Assembly: GCF_000284375.1 (NCBI RefSeq)
Contig: NC_017249.1
Coordinates: 1,714,001 to 1,778,000, forward strand
Direction of reading: 5' to 3'
DNA length: 64,000 nt
Source: Bradyrhizobium japonicum USDA 6
GTDB taxonomy: Bacteria; Pseudomonadota; Alphaproteobacteria; Rhizobiales; Xanthobacteraceae
Both the position numbers and the translations under genes were made by a program. The notes below the pieces were generated by a model. That model was not told the DNA's origin. It saw only the letters and a list, made by a program, of their open reading frames with translations, and did no database searches. Of the stretch, positions 1-9,220 are shown one piece after another. The stretch's first letter is position 1. Every line of letters starts with the position of its first letter.

Positions 1-233
1 AGGGCAAGAACTACCCCTCCGAGATCCGCCAGCCGATCCTGATGCTGGCGGCCTCCAGCGACAACGTGGTCTCGACCGCGGCGATCGAGGAGTTCGCCTA
101 TCATTTGCGCGCCGGCTCCCATCTCGTGATCGCCGGTGCCAAGCACGAGATACTCCAGGAGCAGGACCGCTACCGCTCCCAGTTCTGGGCCGCCTTCGAC
201 GCCTTCGTGCCGGGCACGCCGCTGTTCAAGTGA
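1..233 (+). CDS. Alpha/beta hydrolase (lysophospholipase/S33-like), C-terminal fragment
   Basis: Only the last 76 codons are in the window; the frame is open from the left edge to a TGA at 231-233. The fragment has the end of an alpha/beta-hydrolase fold: a strand followed by an Asp (LMLAASSDNVVS), the usual place of the catalytic acid, and then AGAKHEIL with the His that would complete the triad. This spacing suits the serine aminopeptidase/monoacylglycerol lipase/lysophospholipase L2 group. The nucleophile elbow lies outside the window, so activity and substrate cannot be judged. It is convergent with the next gene, with a GC-rich palindrome between them. Confidence 0.7.
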   Translation, partial: GKNYPSEIRQPILMLAASSDNVVSTAAIEEFAYHLRAGSHLVIAGAKHEILQEQDRYRSQFWAAFDAFVPGTPLFK

Positions 234-251
234 GGAAGCAGCGGCGGTGCG

Positions 252-279
252 CTCCCTCGCCCCGCTTGCGGGGAGAGGT
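252..279. repeat. GC-rich intergenic palindrome (CTCGCCCCGC/GCGGGGAGAG type)
   Basis: Inverted repeat with arms CCCCGC and GCGGGG and flanking CTC/GAG, between two convergent genes. The same CTCTCCCCGC...GCGGGGAGAG pattern recurs at 49567-49594, 49808-49836 and 60756-60779. It is probably a dispersed repeat that may also serve as a two-way transcript end. Confidence 0.6.
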
Positions 280-291
280 TAGCAGGCAGCG

Positions 292-3102
292 CTACAGCGT
301 CTTCAGATACTCGATCAGGTCGTAGCGCTCTTGCTCCTTGAGCACGCGGCCAATGGTGCCGTCCTTGCCGGGGCCCGGCGTGCCATCGAACGAATGGCCG
401 GCATTGCTGTTGCCGAAGGTCTCGGTGCCATCAGACGCTCGCGTCGAGAAGCGCGACTGCCCGGTCTTGCAGCTCTCGCCGTCGACGACCGCGAAGCCGA
501 CCTGCTTCGGATCGTAGTCGCGACCACCACCCATGCAGAACGATTTGGGGCGCTCGGCCGCGGGGCTCAGCATCCAGTAGAGCGAGGGCACCGATCCGTT
601 GTGCAGGTAAGGCGCGGTGGCCCAGACGCCGTTGAGCGGGCGCGCGCGATACCAGGGCCGCGGCTCCTTCGCCTCGGGCGGCTGCGGACCGGGATTCGGG
701 CAGTTCTTGCGCTCACCCCACCAGGCCTGCTGGACCTTCGGGTCGATCTTCGCATCGTCCATCGCCTTGCGGCTGACGATGTCGACGAGCACCATCAGCC
801 CGAGCGAGTACGGCATGTCGGTCGAAGAGACATCCGGCAGGTTGCAGCTCCACCAGGCATTGAGATTCTGCGTGGGATCGAGCTTGAGAAAGCCCGGGAC
901 CTGAACCGTCCGCGTCTCCAGCACGCTGGCCTGAGCGGGATCGGTGCCCATGCCTTTGACGCTTTTCTGGACCTCGTTGAGGAATTTGTCTTTGCCGATG
1001 GTCTCCCAGCGCGACGAGGACCAGATGCTCTGGTCCGGAAACTCGGTGTCGAACACGGGATCGTTGACCGGTCCGAGATGGCATTCGACGCAGATCTGCG
1101 CGTAGAGCTTGCGGCCGTTCTTGACGCGCTCGCCATCGATCTTCCAGGCATTGTCGCCGAAGATGTCCGACGGCCATTTCGGCGATGTCAGTCCGGAGAG
1201 CTGCTTTTTCGGATAGGGCGCCGACCCCTTCAGCAGATCCTCGATCCAATTCAGATTCTTGATATCCATCGACGAGCGGAACAGCGTGTCCTTGGGGGTA
1301 TTGTCGGACAGATTGAGCAACGCCGTCACGCCCAGCGCTTCGCCGGCGTTGCGGATCAGCGGTTGTTCGATGGACGCGTCATATTGCGCGAATTTGAGCC
1401 AGGGCACGGTCCAGATCGGCGGGAAGCTGACCGGCGCGTCCTTGGCATGCAGATTCTTTTCGAAGCCGCTGAGGCCGCTGATCGTCATGTCCTGGGCGAA
1501 GACCTGATTGCCGATGCGGTTGAGCGCGTCGAGACGGCCGTATCCTTCCTCGGTGTCCTGCTGCTTCTCTTCCCGCTTCGTCTTCTCGTTGAACCTCGTC
1601 TTGCCGTCGATGGTCTTCGCGTAGGTCTTCTCCCAGTCGATCAGGAATGTGCTGATCGTGCGCAGCTTCTGCTTCAGCGCATCGCGATCCGCATCGCTGG
1701 CGGAGGGGCCGAGCACACGGTCGGCGAAGCGCGTAAAGCGACCCGGCACGAGGAGCGTGTAGGCGATCGACAGACCCGTCGTGACCTCGAGCTTCCTCAG
1801 GTCGGTCATCGCCGGGCCGCCGTCGAAACGGACGTCGATGCCTTTGTAGTGGATCTGGCCGGTGTGGCAGGCGGCGCAGGTCAGGCCGATCCGGTCCTCG
1901 CCGACCTGGCCGGTCGCAGGGTCCGGTACGCCGGTCATGCGCGCAAAGCCGACGGGCAGGCCGTCGACGTTTTCAGCCTGGGCGCCCCAGTTAACCGGCG
2001 GATCCCAAAGCCGCGCCGGTATCGGCTTGGTCTTGTCGTAGATGTTGGCGTAGCCGAACCGGCGCAGCGTGGCGTCATCGGTGTTGATCGTCTGCGGGCT
2101 GGGAATGAAGCCGAAGCGCTGCAGATGGTCGCTGTCATGCAGCATCCCGGGCTTGGCGAAGAAATGAAGCCGCGGCTGCTCGAGCGCCATGAACCAGCTA
2201 TAGGGCACCGGGAAGGTCGCGGTGCCCTGACTGGCGTGATGAAACCAGTGCCGGTCCTCCAGCGCCCAGTTTTGCTCGAGCCAGTACGCGGCCCGGGGTT
2301 CGACGAGCTTCGGCAATGGCGGCGCCACGAGGTCACCGAGGATGCCGGGCAGCATCGGCTGGAATTGATCCGGAAAGCGCAGCGCCACGACGCCAAAGAC
2401 GAGGAGCGCGGCGACGAGTCCGCCGGCAACGCGCAATATGAGCGAGGGCGGCTTGACAGGCTGGCTGACGATCCGCTGCGTGATCCTCTCAGGGAATTTG
2501 CGCTCGTTGAACAGCGTACGCACGTCGGCGATGGCGAGATAGCGGTTCTCGCCTTCGCCCTTGCCCATGATCTTCAGCAGGATGGGCCATTCGAATTGCA
2601 TCAAGATCCGGTAATACCAGCGCGCAGCGCTCCCGGCGCGCTTGAGATTGTCGCGCATGTAGCTCTGTATTTCCGACGCGTTGATGCCGGGCTCGGTGCC
2701 GCCGCCGTTGGGATCGGAATAGTCCCTGCCGAAGCTGGCCAGGCGGGCGATCTGTTCCTCGTTGACCTTGCCGTCGACGCCGAGGATGCGCGAACCGGCG
2801 CCACGCTTGTCCAGCGGGCCGCCGCGCAGCGCATCGAGCTGTGCGCCCGAAAAGATGCTCTTCAGGATGTGACCGAAGCCGTTGGCGATCAGTGCGATGC
2901 CGCGGGTCTCGACGCGGGCCACCGTCTTCATCAGCCCCTTGTCGCCGCTCGCATTCGCGATCGTCTGCGATAGCTTGCCGATCGGGACGGTCCCGCCGTC
3001 GACGAAACCTTCGCCGACGAGGCCGCGCAGGAAGGGGCAGGGATTGTCTGGCGAGACCTGGATCGAGGGATCGAAGGGAGGCTTCGAGGCGGGGTCGTTC
3101 AT
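292..3102 (-). CDS. Membrane-anchored fusion: Peroxidase_2-like domain plus di-heme cytochrome c peroxidase-like domain
   Basis: The protein has 936 residues. Residues 15-210 begin with the Pro-Cys-Pro motif (PCP at 21-23) typical of heme-thiolate peroxidases/peroxygenases, where the Cys ligates heme. They end with a stretch (FNERKFPERI) resembling the end of that family, but the usual acidic EHD/EGD motif is not obvious. A single hydrophobic helix at about 221-243 follows basic residues, which predicts a cytoplasmic N-terminus. The rest, predicted periplasmic, carries two c-type heme sites, CAACH at 409-413 and CVECH at 671-675, as in the di-heme cytochrome c peroxidase/RoxA-like group. Most relatives I know lack the N-terminal domain. 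Substrate unknown; the heme-thiolate assignment is inference from motifs, while the heme c sites are plain. Confidence 0.75.
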   Translation of the reverse strand: MNDPASKPPFDPSIQVSPDNPCPFLRGLVGEGFVDGGTVPIGKLSQTIANASGDKGLMKTVARVETRGIALIANGFGHILKSIFSGAQLDALRGGPLDKRGAGSRILGVDGKVNEEQIARLASFGRDYSDPNGGGTEPGINASEIQSYMRDNLKRAGSAARWYYRILMQFEWPILLKIMGKGEGENRYLAIADVRTLFNERKFPERITQRIVSQPVKPPSLILRVAGGLVAALLVFGVVALRFPDQFQPMLPGILGDLVAPPLPKLVEPRAAYWLEQNWALEDRHWFHHASQGTATFPVPYSWFMALEQPRLHFFAKPGMLHDSDHLQRFGFIPSPQTINTDDATLRRFGYANIYDKTKPIPARLWDPPVNWGAQAENVDGLPVGFARMTGVPDPATGQVGEDRIGLTCAACHTGQIHYKGIDVRFDGGPAMTDLRKLEVTTGLSIAYTLLVPGRFTRFADRVLGPSASDADRDALKQKLRTISTFLIDWEKTYAKTIDGKTRFNEKTKREEKQQDTEEGYGRLDALNRIGNQVFAQDMTISGLSGFEKNLHAKDAPVSFPPIWTVPWLKFAQYDASIEQPLIRNAGEALGVTALLNLSDNTPKDTLFRSSMDIKNLNWIEDLLKGSAPYPKKQLSGLTSPKWPSDIFGDNAWKIDGERVKNGRKLYAQICVECHLGPVNDPVFDTEFPDQSIWSSSRWETIGKDKFLNEVQKSVKGMGTDPAQASVLETRTVQVPGFLKLDPTQNLNAWWSCNLPDVSSTDMPYSLGLMVLVDIVSRKAMDDAKIDPKVQQAWWGERKNCPNPGPQPPEAKEPRPWYRARPLNGVWATAPYLHNGSVPSLYWMLSPAAERPKSFCMGGGRDYDPKQVGFAVVDGESCKTGQSRFSTRASDGTETFGNSNAGHSFDGTPGPGKDGTIGRVLKEQERYDLIEYLKTL

Positions 3103-3291
3103 GGCCCAAAATCCTGAAAACAGCGAATCGTGAAATGAAGACGCGCCGATAGAGCGCGGAAAGTCCTAACAAACCGACAGCAACTTATACTACTTCAGCG
3201 TGTAAAGAAGTGTGGCTGAATTCACTGTCCTGTCAATAAAAGCCGGCGCGAGGTTGCGAAGGGAGTGGATCGGGACCGAGAAGGCCGCCTG

Positions 3292-5088
3292 TCAGGACTC
3301 GGCCGCGCGTTTGACGTCGCTTTGCACCAGGGTCAGCTTGCTGAGCGGCACGCCTGCGTTCAGAAGCCCCTCGCGGTAATGGGCAAGGTCCTCGGGCCGC
3401 TTCCAGTGGAAATTGCGCAAGTGACGATCGACATTCAGCGTCGGGTAGTTGCGCATCAGCACGCCGACGGCCTCGCCCGCCTCATCGTCCCGCCCCAACT
3501 GTGCCAGCGCCGCGGCACGGATCGCCAGCGCCTGCATGTGGTTCGGGTTGATGTAGAGCTGCTCGCGGGCCCAGGACAGGGTCGCGTCGTATTGCCCCAG
3601 CAGATAATGGCTGAAGGCGTTCAGCGCGGCCCATTGGTAGCGCGGGTCGCTGTTGTCGCGCTGCGCGGCCATCGAGAACAGCTCGATCGCCTCGCGGTGC
3701 TCGCCGATGACGAAATGGCAGATGCCGAGCACGCCGCGCGCGCCCATGTCGTAGGGATTGAGCGCGACCGCGCGCTTGGCGGCGTCCATCGCGGCCTCGT
3801 AATGCCCCTCCATGGCATGCGCCCAGGACAGGATCGAGAAGGCGAAGGAGGAGCGCGGGTCGAGCCGGACGCTGGTCTCGGCGAGGGCCATCGCCTCGGT
3901 CCACATCTCGCGCGTGCCCTTGACCCACCCGAACTGGATGCTCTGGATCTGGATCGTGGCGAGATAGGCGTGCGCGATCGACAGTTTGGGGTCGAGGCTG
4001 ATGGCTTCGCGGAACAGGCCGACGGCGCTGGCCAGGTCTTCCTTGGTCTGCCGGTAGTAGTGCGACAGCCCCTTGAGGAAGCGGTCCCAGGCGGTCACGT
4101 CGGTGGAGAGCCGCGCCGGCGCCGAGGCCTCGGCACGGACGATCTCGGTGGCGATGGCGGCGGACAGATTGGTGGTGATCTCGTCCTGCATCGCGAACAG
4201 GTCGCCGATGTCGCGGTCGTAGCGGCCGGTCCAGAGCTGCTCGCCGGTCTCCGGCGCGACCAGCTCGGCGGTGACGCGGATCTTGGCTCCGGCGCGCCGC
4301 ACCGAGCCCTGGATCAGATAGGTGGCATCGATCTCGCGCGCGATCAGGCGGGTGCTGGTGTTCCTGCCCTTGAACGCGAAGGTCGAGTTGCGGCTCAGCA
4401 CGCGATAGAAGGATTGCAGCGACAGCGCGTGGATCAGATCCTCGGTGAGGCCGTCCGAGAAATATTCGTCCTGGGCGTCGCTGAGATTGGCGAAGGGCAG
4501 CACGCCGACGATCGCTGTGCGGTACTGCTGCGACAGCGCCGACGCCTCCCGGAGCTCGGGCGCGAGCACCGGCGCACCCTCGGGCATCCAGGTCCAGACC
4601 CCGATCGGGTCCTTGATGTTCTTGAAGCGATGGTTGCCGGCATCGACCAGCAGCGCGGTCAGGTGCTTGCTCGCCTCCCGGTAGGCCTTGGCCGAGATGG
4701 CGAAGCCGCCGGGGCTCGCCACCGATTCGAGGCGGACGGCAATGTTGACGTCGTCACCGAATACCTCGTCCTCGTCGGCGATGACGTCGCCCATGTGGAT
4801 GCCGAGGCGAAACTGCATGGCGCGCTCGGCAGGCAGGTGATGGTTGCGCTCCGCCATCAGCGTCTGCATCGCGATCGCGGCCTCGACGGCGCCGACGATG
4901 CTCGGGAATTCCAGCAGGAAGCCGTCGCCGGTGTTTTTGACGACGCGGCCGCCATGGTTGAGGATGATGGGATGGATCGCGCTGCGATGGGCCTTGAAGG
5001 CGGCATGGGTGCCGGCCTCGTCGCTGCCCATCATGCGCGAATAGCCGGCGACATCGGCGCAGACGATGGCGGCCAGACGTCTTTCCAT
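3292..5088 (-). CDS. Class III adenylate/guanylate cyclase with TolB-like and TPR regions
   Basis: 598 residues. An N-terminal class III cyclase domain (about 4-165) has the two metal-binding Asp regions, CADVAGYS (D12) and NTGDGF (D55). It is followed by a TolB/FlgO-like segment (about 192-330, VLPFANLS...YFSDGLTEDL) and tetratricopeptide repeats to the C-terminus. This cyclase-TolB-TPR architecture is expanded in Bradyrhizobium and is soluble, with no signal peptide or membrane helix. The ATG at 5088 has GGAG nine bases upstream and is preferred over a TTG at 5103. It probably makes cAMP in response to a signal sensed by the TPR part; the signal is unknown. Single gene, apparently not in an operon. 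Confidence 0.85.
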   Translation of the reverse strand: MERRLAAIVCADVAGYSRMMGSDEAGTHAAFKAHRSAIHPIILNHGGRVVKNTGDGFLLEFPSIVGAVEAAIAMQTLMAERNHHLPAERAMQFRLGIHMGDVIADEDEVFGDDVNIAVRLESVASPGGFAISAKAYREASKHLTALLVDAGNHRFKNIKDPIGVWTWMPEGAPVLAPELREASALSQQYRTAIVGVLPFANLSDAQDEYFSDGLTEDLIHALSLQSFYRVLSRNSTFAFKGRNTSTRLIAREIDATYLIQGSVRRAGAKIRVTAELVAPETGEQLWTGRYDRDIGDLFAMQDEITTNLSAAIATEIVRAEASAPARLSTDVTAWDRFLKGLSHYYRQTKEDLASAVGLFREAISLDPKLSIAHAYLATIQIQSIQFGWVKGTREMWTEAMALAETSVRLDPRSSFAFSILSWAHAMEGHYEAAMDAAKRAVALNPYDMGARGVLGICHFVIGEHREAIELFSMAAQRDNSDPRYQWAALNAFSHYLLGQYDATLSWAREQLYINPNHMQALAIRAAALAQLGRDDEAGEAVGVLMRNYPTLNVDRHLRNFHWKRPEDLAHYREGLLNAGVPLSKLTLVQSDVKRAAES

Positions 5089-5302
5089 AATCCGGAGCTC
5101 CAAGAGATCGATGACCGGCCACGGCGTGGCAGTCGCCTCGAATCCCGCATTTCCAAGAACCTTGCCTTTATAGAGCAGATAAGGCTGAGCGAAAGCATGA
5201 TCCGCATTGCAAATTTGAGGTAAATTCCCCGCAATCCTGGCGGTGGACGGCGGCGGCCGAACCGAATAAGCCCGCCTTTCAGGACGGACGGGGGCACCTC
5301 AC

Positions 5303-5935
5303 ATGCTGGGCATTCACGAGATCTGGCTCTTCATCCTGTCGGGCATATTGCTCAACATCACGCCCGGCCCGGACTCGGTCTACGTGATCGGCCGCAGCAT
5401 GCAGATGGGCTGGCGGGGCGGCGCCTCGGCCGCGCTCGGCATCAGTTTTGGCTGCTTTTTCCACGTCGCGGGCGCGGCAATCGGCCTTTCGGCGCTGCTG
5501 ATGGCCTCATCGACCGCCTTCTCGATCCTGAAGCTGGTCGGCGCGGCCTATCTCGTCGTGACAGGACTTCAGATGCTGTGGTCGCGCCCGGTGCTGGCCG
5601 CAGTCACCGACGAGCCGGCGCGCAGCCCGCTGCGGCGGGTCTTCCTCCAGGGCGTCTTCACCAACGCGCTCAATCCCAAGGTCGCGCTGTTCTTCCTGGC
5701 CTTCCTGCCGCAATTCGTCGCAGCCGATTCCCCGGACAAGCCGCTCGCCTTCCTGACGCTCGGCCTGATCTTCATCTTTACCGGGACGTTGTGGTGCCTG
5801 GTGCTGGCGGCGTTCGCGGCAAGGGCCGCCCATCGCTTGCGGAGCTCCGAAGGCGCGATCGCCTGGGTCAATCGCGCGCTCGGCGGCCTCTTCATCTATC
5901 TCGGCATCCGCGTCGCCATGCTGGAGACGCGATAA
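5303..5935 (+). CDS. LysE/RhtB family amino-acid exporter
   Basis: 210 residues, the normal length for the family, with about six hydrophobic helices. The signature PGPD at 21-24 directly follows the first helix, as in RhtB/LysE exporters, which move amino acids or related small metabolites out across the inner membrane. The middle part NALNPKVALFFLAFLPQF is the typical second conserved region. The substrate cannot be read from sequence. The start is the first ATG after GGACGGGGG. Confidence 0.9.
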   Translation: MLGIHEIWLFILSGILLNITPGPDSVYVIGRSMQMGWRGGASAALGISFGCFFHVAGAAIGLSALLMASSTAFSILKLVGAAYLVVTGLQMLWSRPVLAAVTDEPARSPLRRVFLQGVFTNALNPKVALFFLAFLPQFVAADSPDKPLAFLTLGLIFIFTGTLWCLVLAAFAARAAHRLRSSEGAIAWVNRALGGLFIYLGIRVAMLETR

Positions 5936-6001
5936 TTCATTCGAACGGATGACTGGTCCGGCATGCAGTCGGCCCGATAGAGGCCGCGCGGGGAGGTTTC
6001 G

Positions 6002-6412
6002 ATGGTTCGTGGAAGCTGCCTATGCGGCGCCGTGCGTTTCGAGATCGATCAAGTGCGAGCGCTGACGCATTGTCATTGCGCCAATTGCCGCAAGCTGACC
6101 GGTGCGGCCTTCGCCACCTATGCCCATGTCGATGCCGACAAGTTTCGCTTTGTTGCCGGCGAGGACATGACCGTGGCTTACGAATCCGCGCCGGGGAGCT
6201 TCCGCCATCGCTGCAAGACCTGCGGCTGCCTGACGCCGGGCAAGGCGAGTTATCTGCCGACCGTCAGCATTCCCGCCGGCCTGCTCGATGACGATCCCGA
6301 TGTCAGGCCCCGCCTCCACGTCTTCACCTCGTCGCGCGCGCCGTGGTGGACGATCCAGGACGATCTGCCCCAGCACGAAAAATGGGTGCCGGGCTACGAA
6401 CCCAAATCGTAG
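6002..6412 (+). CDS. GFA (glutathione-dependent formaldehyde-activating) family protein
   Basis: 136 residues with the full set of family cysteines: CLCG (C6, C8), HCHCANC (C24, C26, C29) and CKTCGC (C71, C74). These bind two zinc ions in the Mss4-like fold. The family prototype adds glutathione to formaldehyde, but most short paralogues have no proven substrate, so a general thiol-adduct or zinc protein is the safest call. The ATG follows GGGGAGG. The gene is convergent with the next one, with only 3 bp between stop codons. A second, cysteine-poor family member lies at 53747-54253. Confidence 0.85.
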   Translation: MVRGSCLCGAVRFEIDQVRALTHCHCANCRKLTGAAFATYAHVDADKFRFVAGEDMTVAYESAPGSFRHRCKTCGCLTPGKASYLPTVSIPAGLLDDDPDVRPRLHVFTSSRAPWWTIQDDLPQHEKWVPGYEPKS

Positions 6413-6415
6413 GCC

Positions 6416-7171
6416 TCAGGCGAACTCCTTCAGCAGTGCGCTGCCGGCGAGATAAACGCCGAGCAGGATCATCGCGATCAGGAACCAGCGGCGAAACGCT
6501 TCCGCCGGCATCCGCGCCCGCACCGACTGGCCGACGAACATGCCGGCAAAGGCCATGGCCATGCCCACGGCGCCCGGCACGGCGTTCGCCGGCGTCAGCA
6601 ATCCGCCGGCGGTGAGATTGAAGGCGAGCGCCAGCGTCGCCGTCGTGAAGAACACGCCGAGCGCCTGCACCAGCTCGTCCTTCTCCATGCCGATCGCCTG
6701 CATGAACGGCATCGAGGGGATCACCTGCACGCCGGTCGAGGCCGAGATCACGCCGGTGATCACGCCGACCACGCCGCCGGCCCATTTCTCGTTCTGCGGC
6801 GCGACCTGGAACTTGAACTTGCTGAGCCCGACGATCGCGTAGATCACGAGCAGGATTCCGAGCACGATCGTGCCGTAACGGGCATGGGGACCGGTCAGCG
6901 CGCCGGCATTGAGCCAGCATCCGATCACGGTGCCGATCATCAGCGGCCACAGCCGCTTCAGGATGTCGCGCAGATAGGGGCCGGCGAAGGTCTGCCAGAT
7001 ATTGGTGACGATGGCGGGCACGATCACGATGGCGATCGCGCGGCTCGGCGCCATGCTCACCGCGAGCAGGCCCATTGACACGGTCGGCAGGCCGAGCCCG
7101 ACCACGCCCTTGACGAATCCGGCGATCAGGAAGACGGCGGCGATGAGGATGAGGAGCGGGTCGATGATCAT
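6416..7171 (-). CDS. TauE/SafE family sulfite/anion permease
   Basis: 251 residues, nearly all hydrophobic helices with glycine-rich loops (VVGLGLPTVSMGLL near the start and GVITGVISASTGV in the middle), the two-repeat pattern of TauE/SafE permeases. Members export sulfoacetate, sulfite or other organic sulfur anions, or take up related compounds; the substrate here is unknown. The ATG at 7171 is preferred because the upstream residues (to 7207) are polar and unlike the family N-terminus. A divergent LysR gene 92 bp away is a likely regulator. Confidence 0.88.
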   Translation of the reverse strand: MIIDPLLILIAAVFLIAGFVKGVVGLGLPTVSMGLLAVSMAPSRAIAIVIVPAIVTNIWQTFAGPYLRDILKRLWPLMIGTVIGCWLNAGALTGPHARYGTIVLGILLVIYAIVGLSKFKFQVAPQNEKWAGGVVGVITGVISASTGVQVIPSMPFMQAIGMEKDELVQALGVFFTTATLALAFNLTAGGLLTPANAVPGAVGMAMAFAGMFVGQSVRARMPAEAFRRWFLIAMILLGVYLAGSALLKEFA

Positions 7172-7263
7172 ATCTTGCACATTGACCGAAGCCGCGCGCC
7201 GGCACAATCTGGAGGTTACGGAGACAGCCTTCGTCCTTGCCGGAGGCTGAGGAGAATCCAGCC

Positions 7264-8157
7264 ATGCGCTTCGACCTCGTCGACCTCCAGCTCTTCATCG
7301 CGGTCGCCGACCAGCGCAGCATCACCCGCGGCGCCGAGCGATCGAATCTCGCCTTGGCCTCTGCCAGCGCGCGGATCAAGGGATTGGAGGATGCACTCCG
7401 CGTTGCCCTGCTCAACCGCGGGCGCCGTGGCATCGAGCTGACGGCCGCTGGTGAAAGCCTGCTCGATCACGCCCGCATCGTCATCCATAATGTCGAGGCC
7501 TTGCAAGGCGATCTCGCCGCCTATGCCAGCGGTGTGCGGGCGAGCGTGCTCCTGCTTGCCAACACGTCGGGGCTCTCGGAGCACCTGCCGCGGGCGCTCG
7601 CGGCATTCCTCCGTGAGCATCCCGATATCAATGTCGACGTCGAGGAGCGCGAGAGCGCTGACATCGCCGCCGCGATTGTCAGCGGCGCTGCGGATATCGG
7701 CTTCGCGGCGGAGCATGCGCTGCCCGACAGCGTCGAACGATTTCTGTTCAGCGAGGACCGGCTGATGCTGGTGGCCGCGCGCCGAAGCGACCTCGGCAGT
7801 CGTCGCCAGATCGACTTCCAGGAGGTGACCGAACGCGATTTCGTCGGGCTTACGGCGTCGACTGCGTTGCAGGTTCACATCTCCCGGCATGCAGCGAAGC
7901 TCGGTGCCCGCCTTCGCGTTCGCGCCCGCCTGCGCGATTTCGACGCGATCTGCCAGATGGTCGCCGCTGACGTCGGGGTTGCCGTTGTTCCGGAAACCGC
8001 GGCAAGGCGCTGCGCGAGATCGATGCCGATCGTGGCCATCCGGATCCGCGACGGTTGGGCCAATCGAAGATTGACGATCTGCGCCCGCAGCTTCAAATCA
8101 TTGCCGCGCCCCGCCAAGCAATTGGTGGACTATTTGCGTGCCGAAGTTCAGAGGTGA
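7264..8157 (+). CDS. LysR-family transcriptional regulator
   Basis: 297 residues, the normal length. The N-terminal winged helix-turn-helix (residues about 3-62) reads DLVDLQLFIAVADQRSITRG, with the recognition part ending in LLNRGRRGIELTAAG. The rest is a periplasmic-binding-protein-like effector domain. The chosen ATG fits the family N-terminus; an upstream in-frame ATG at 7237 would add nine unrelated residues. Divergent from the TauE/SafE permease, which it probably controls. Effector unknown. Confidence 0.92.
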   Translation: MRFDLVDLQLFIAVADQRSITRGAERSNLALASASARIKGLEDALRVALLNRGRRGIELTAAGESLLDHARIVIHNVEALQGDLAAYASGVRASVLLLANTSGLSEHLPRALAAFLREHPDINVDVEERESADIAAAIVSGAADIGFAAEHALPDSVERFLFSEDRLMLVAARRSDLGSRRQIDFQEVTERDFVGLTASTALQVHISRHAAKLGARLRVRARLRDFDAICQMVAADVGVAVVPETAARRCARSMPIVAIRIRDGWANRRLTICARSFKSLPRPAKQLVDYLRAEVQR

Positions 8158-8203
8158 GACACGATCTTGAAGGTCGGGGGACGACGCAGCTCGCCAAGGC
8201 TCG

Positions 8204-8231
8204 AAAAGGCCACCCACAAGGTGGCCCTTTC
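8204..8231. terminator. Bidirectional intrinsic terminator
   Basis: A 7-bp stem GGCCACC/GGTGGCC (8208-8214 and 8220-8226) with a 5-nt loop, preceded by AAAA and followed by CTTT. It sits between the convergent LysR gene (ends 8157) and dienelactone hydrolase gene (ends 8235), so it can stop transcripts from both sides. Confidence 0.75.
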
Positions 8232-8234
8232 TGT

Positions 8235-9029
8235 CTACTTTTTGAGGTCGGCGGCGAAAAACTTGGTCGCCTCGGCCTTGGCTTCCTGATCCGCCTTGGC
8301 GTCGTATCTGAGTGGCAGGTTGAACTTCGTGCCGAGCTCGGTCGCTTCGGGGTTCGTGAAGGCGTGCACAGCGCCCGGATATTCGACGATCCGATAATCG
8401 GCCTTGGCGGCGTCGAAATCCTTCTTGAGCGCATCGTATTGCTCGCGCTTCACGAAGGGGTCGTCCGCGCCGTTCAGGATCAGGATTTTTGCCTTGACGG
8501 TTCCCGGCCCTGGCGCAGGCGTATTGAGACCAAGCGATGCATGAAAGCCCGCAACGGCGGCGAGGTCGGCGCCGGCACGCGCCATGTTCAAGACCACTGC
8601 GCCGCCGAAGCAGTAACCAACGGCGCCGATCTGCTGGGGATTGACCGAAGCCTGTTTGGCAAGCTGGTCCCGCGCGGCCTTGAAGCGCGACTCCATCACC
8701 GCTGGGTTCTTCATCACCGCGCCCGACAGCGCGCCGGCGTCCTTCGGGTTGTCGGCGGTCTTGGCGTCGCCATACATGTCGGCAATGAAGGCCGTGTAGC
8801 CCTGCTGCGCGAACTTCCGCGCCTCGTTGTGGATGTGATTGGTGATGCCCCACCATTCATGCACCATCACGATTCCGGGGCGCTTGGCTTGGCTGGCGTC
8901 GTCGTACACGACGAAGCCCTTCATTGTGGTCTCGCCGTCGCTATAGGTGACCGGCTCCTCCTTGATCGCGGCGTTTGCGCTGGTGACCATTGCGATGGCG
9001 CAAAATGCTCCCAGTATCATTGTCCGCAT
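8235..9029 (-). CDS. Secreted dienelactone hydrolase family protein
   Basis: 264 residues with an N-terminal signal peptide (about 1-20, ending SANAA). The mature part is an alpha/beta hydrolase of the DLH family: the Cys nucleophile in GYCFGG, an Asp in NGADDPF and a His in AVHAFTNP. Classical DLH opens dienelactones in chloroaromatic breakdown, but periplasmic members are common and usually uncharacterised. The ATG at 9029 has GGAGG five bases upstream, which decides it over the ATG at 9056. Single gene. Confidence 0.88.
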   Translation of the reverse strand: MRTMILGAFCAIAMVTSANAAIKEEPVTYSDGETTMKGFVVYDDASQAKRPGIVMVHEWWGITNHIHNEARKFAQQGYTAFIADMYGDAKTADNPKDAGALSGAVMKNPAVMESRFKAARDQLAKQASVNPQQIGAVGYCFGGAVVLNMARAGADLAAVAGFHASLGLNTPAPGPGTVKAKILILNGADDPFVKREQYDALKKDFDAAKADYRIVEYPGAVHAFTNPEATELGTKFNLPLRYDAKADQEAKAEATKFFAADLKK

Positions 9030-9220
9030 GCTGACCTCCCGCGGGTTTGGCGCCAATTACATTGGCATGCCAGACATTGCAGCGCCATACTGCGAAAGCG
9101 GCGGTGTGCGACACAGGGCCGTGATTGCGTGGTTAGGCCGGCTCGCGGCAATTCCTTGTGTTGCCCCTCGGGCAAAACAGGCGAGATCCAGGTCAATTCA
9201 ATTCGGGAACAAGTCTTCCG

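Noticed and set aside
331..2973. Plus-strand frame of 880 codons
   Set aside because: Shadow of the di-heme fusion gene, with no ribosome site and an Arg/Ala/Gly-biased composition.
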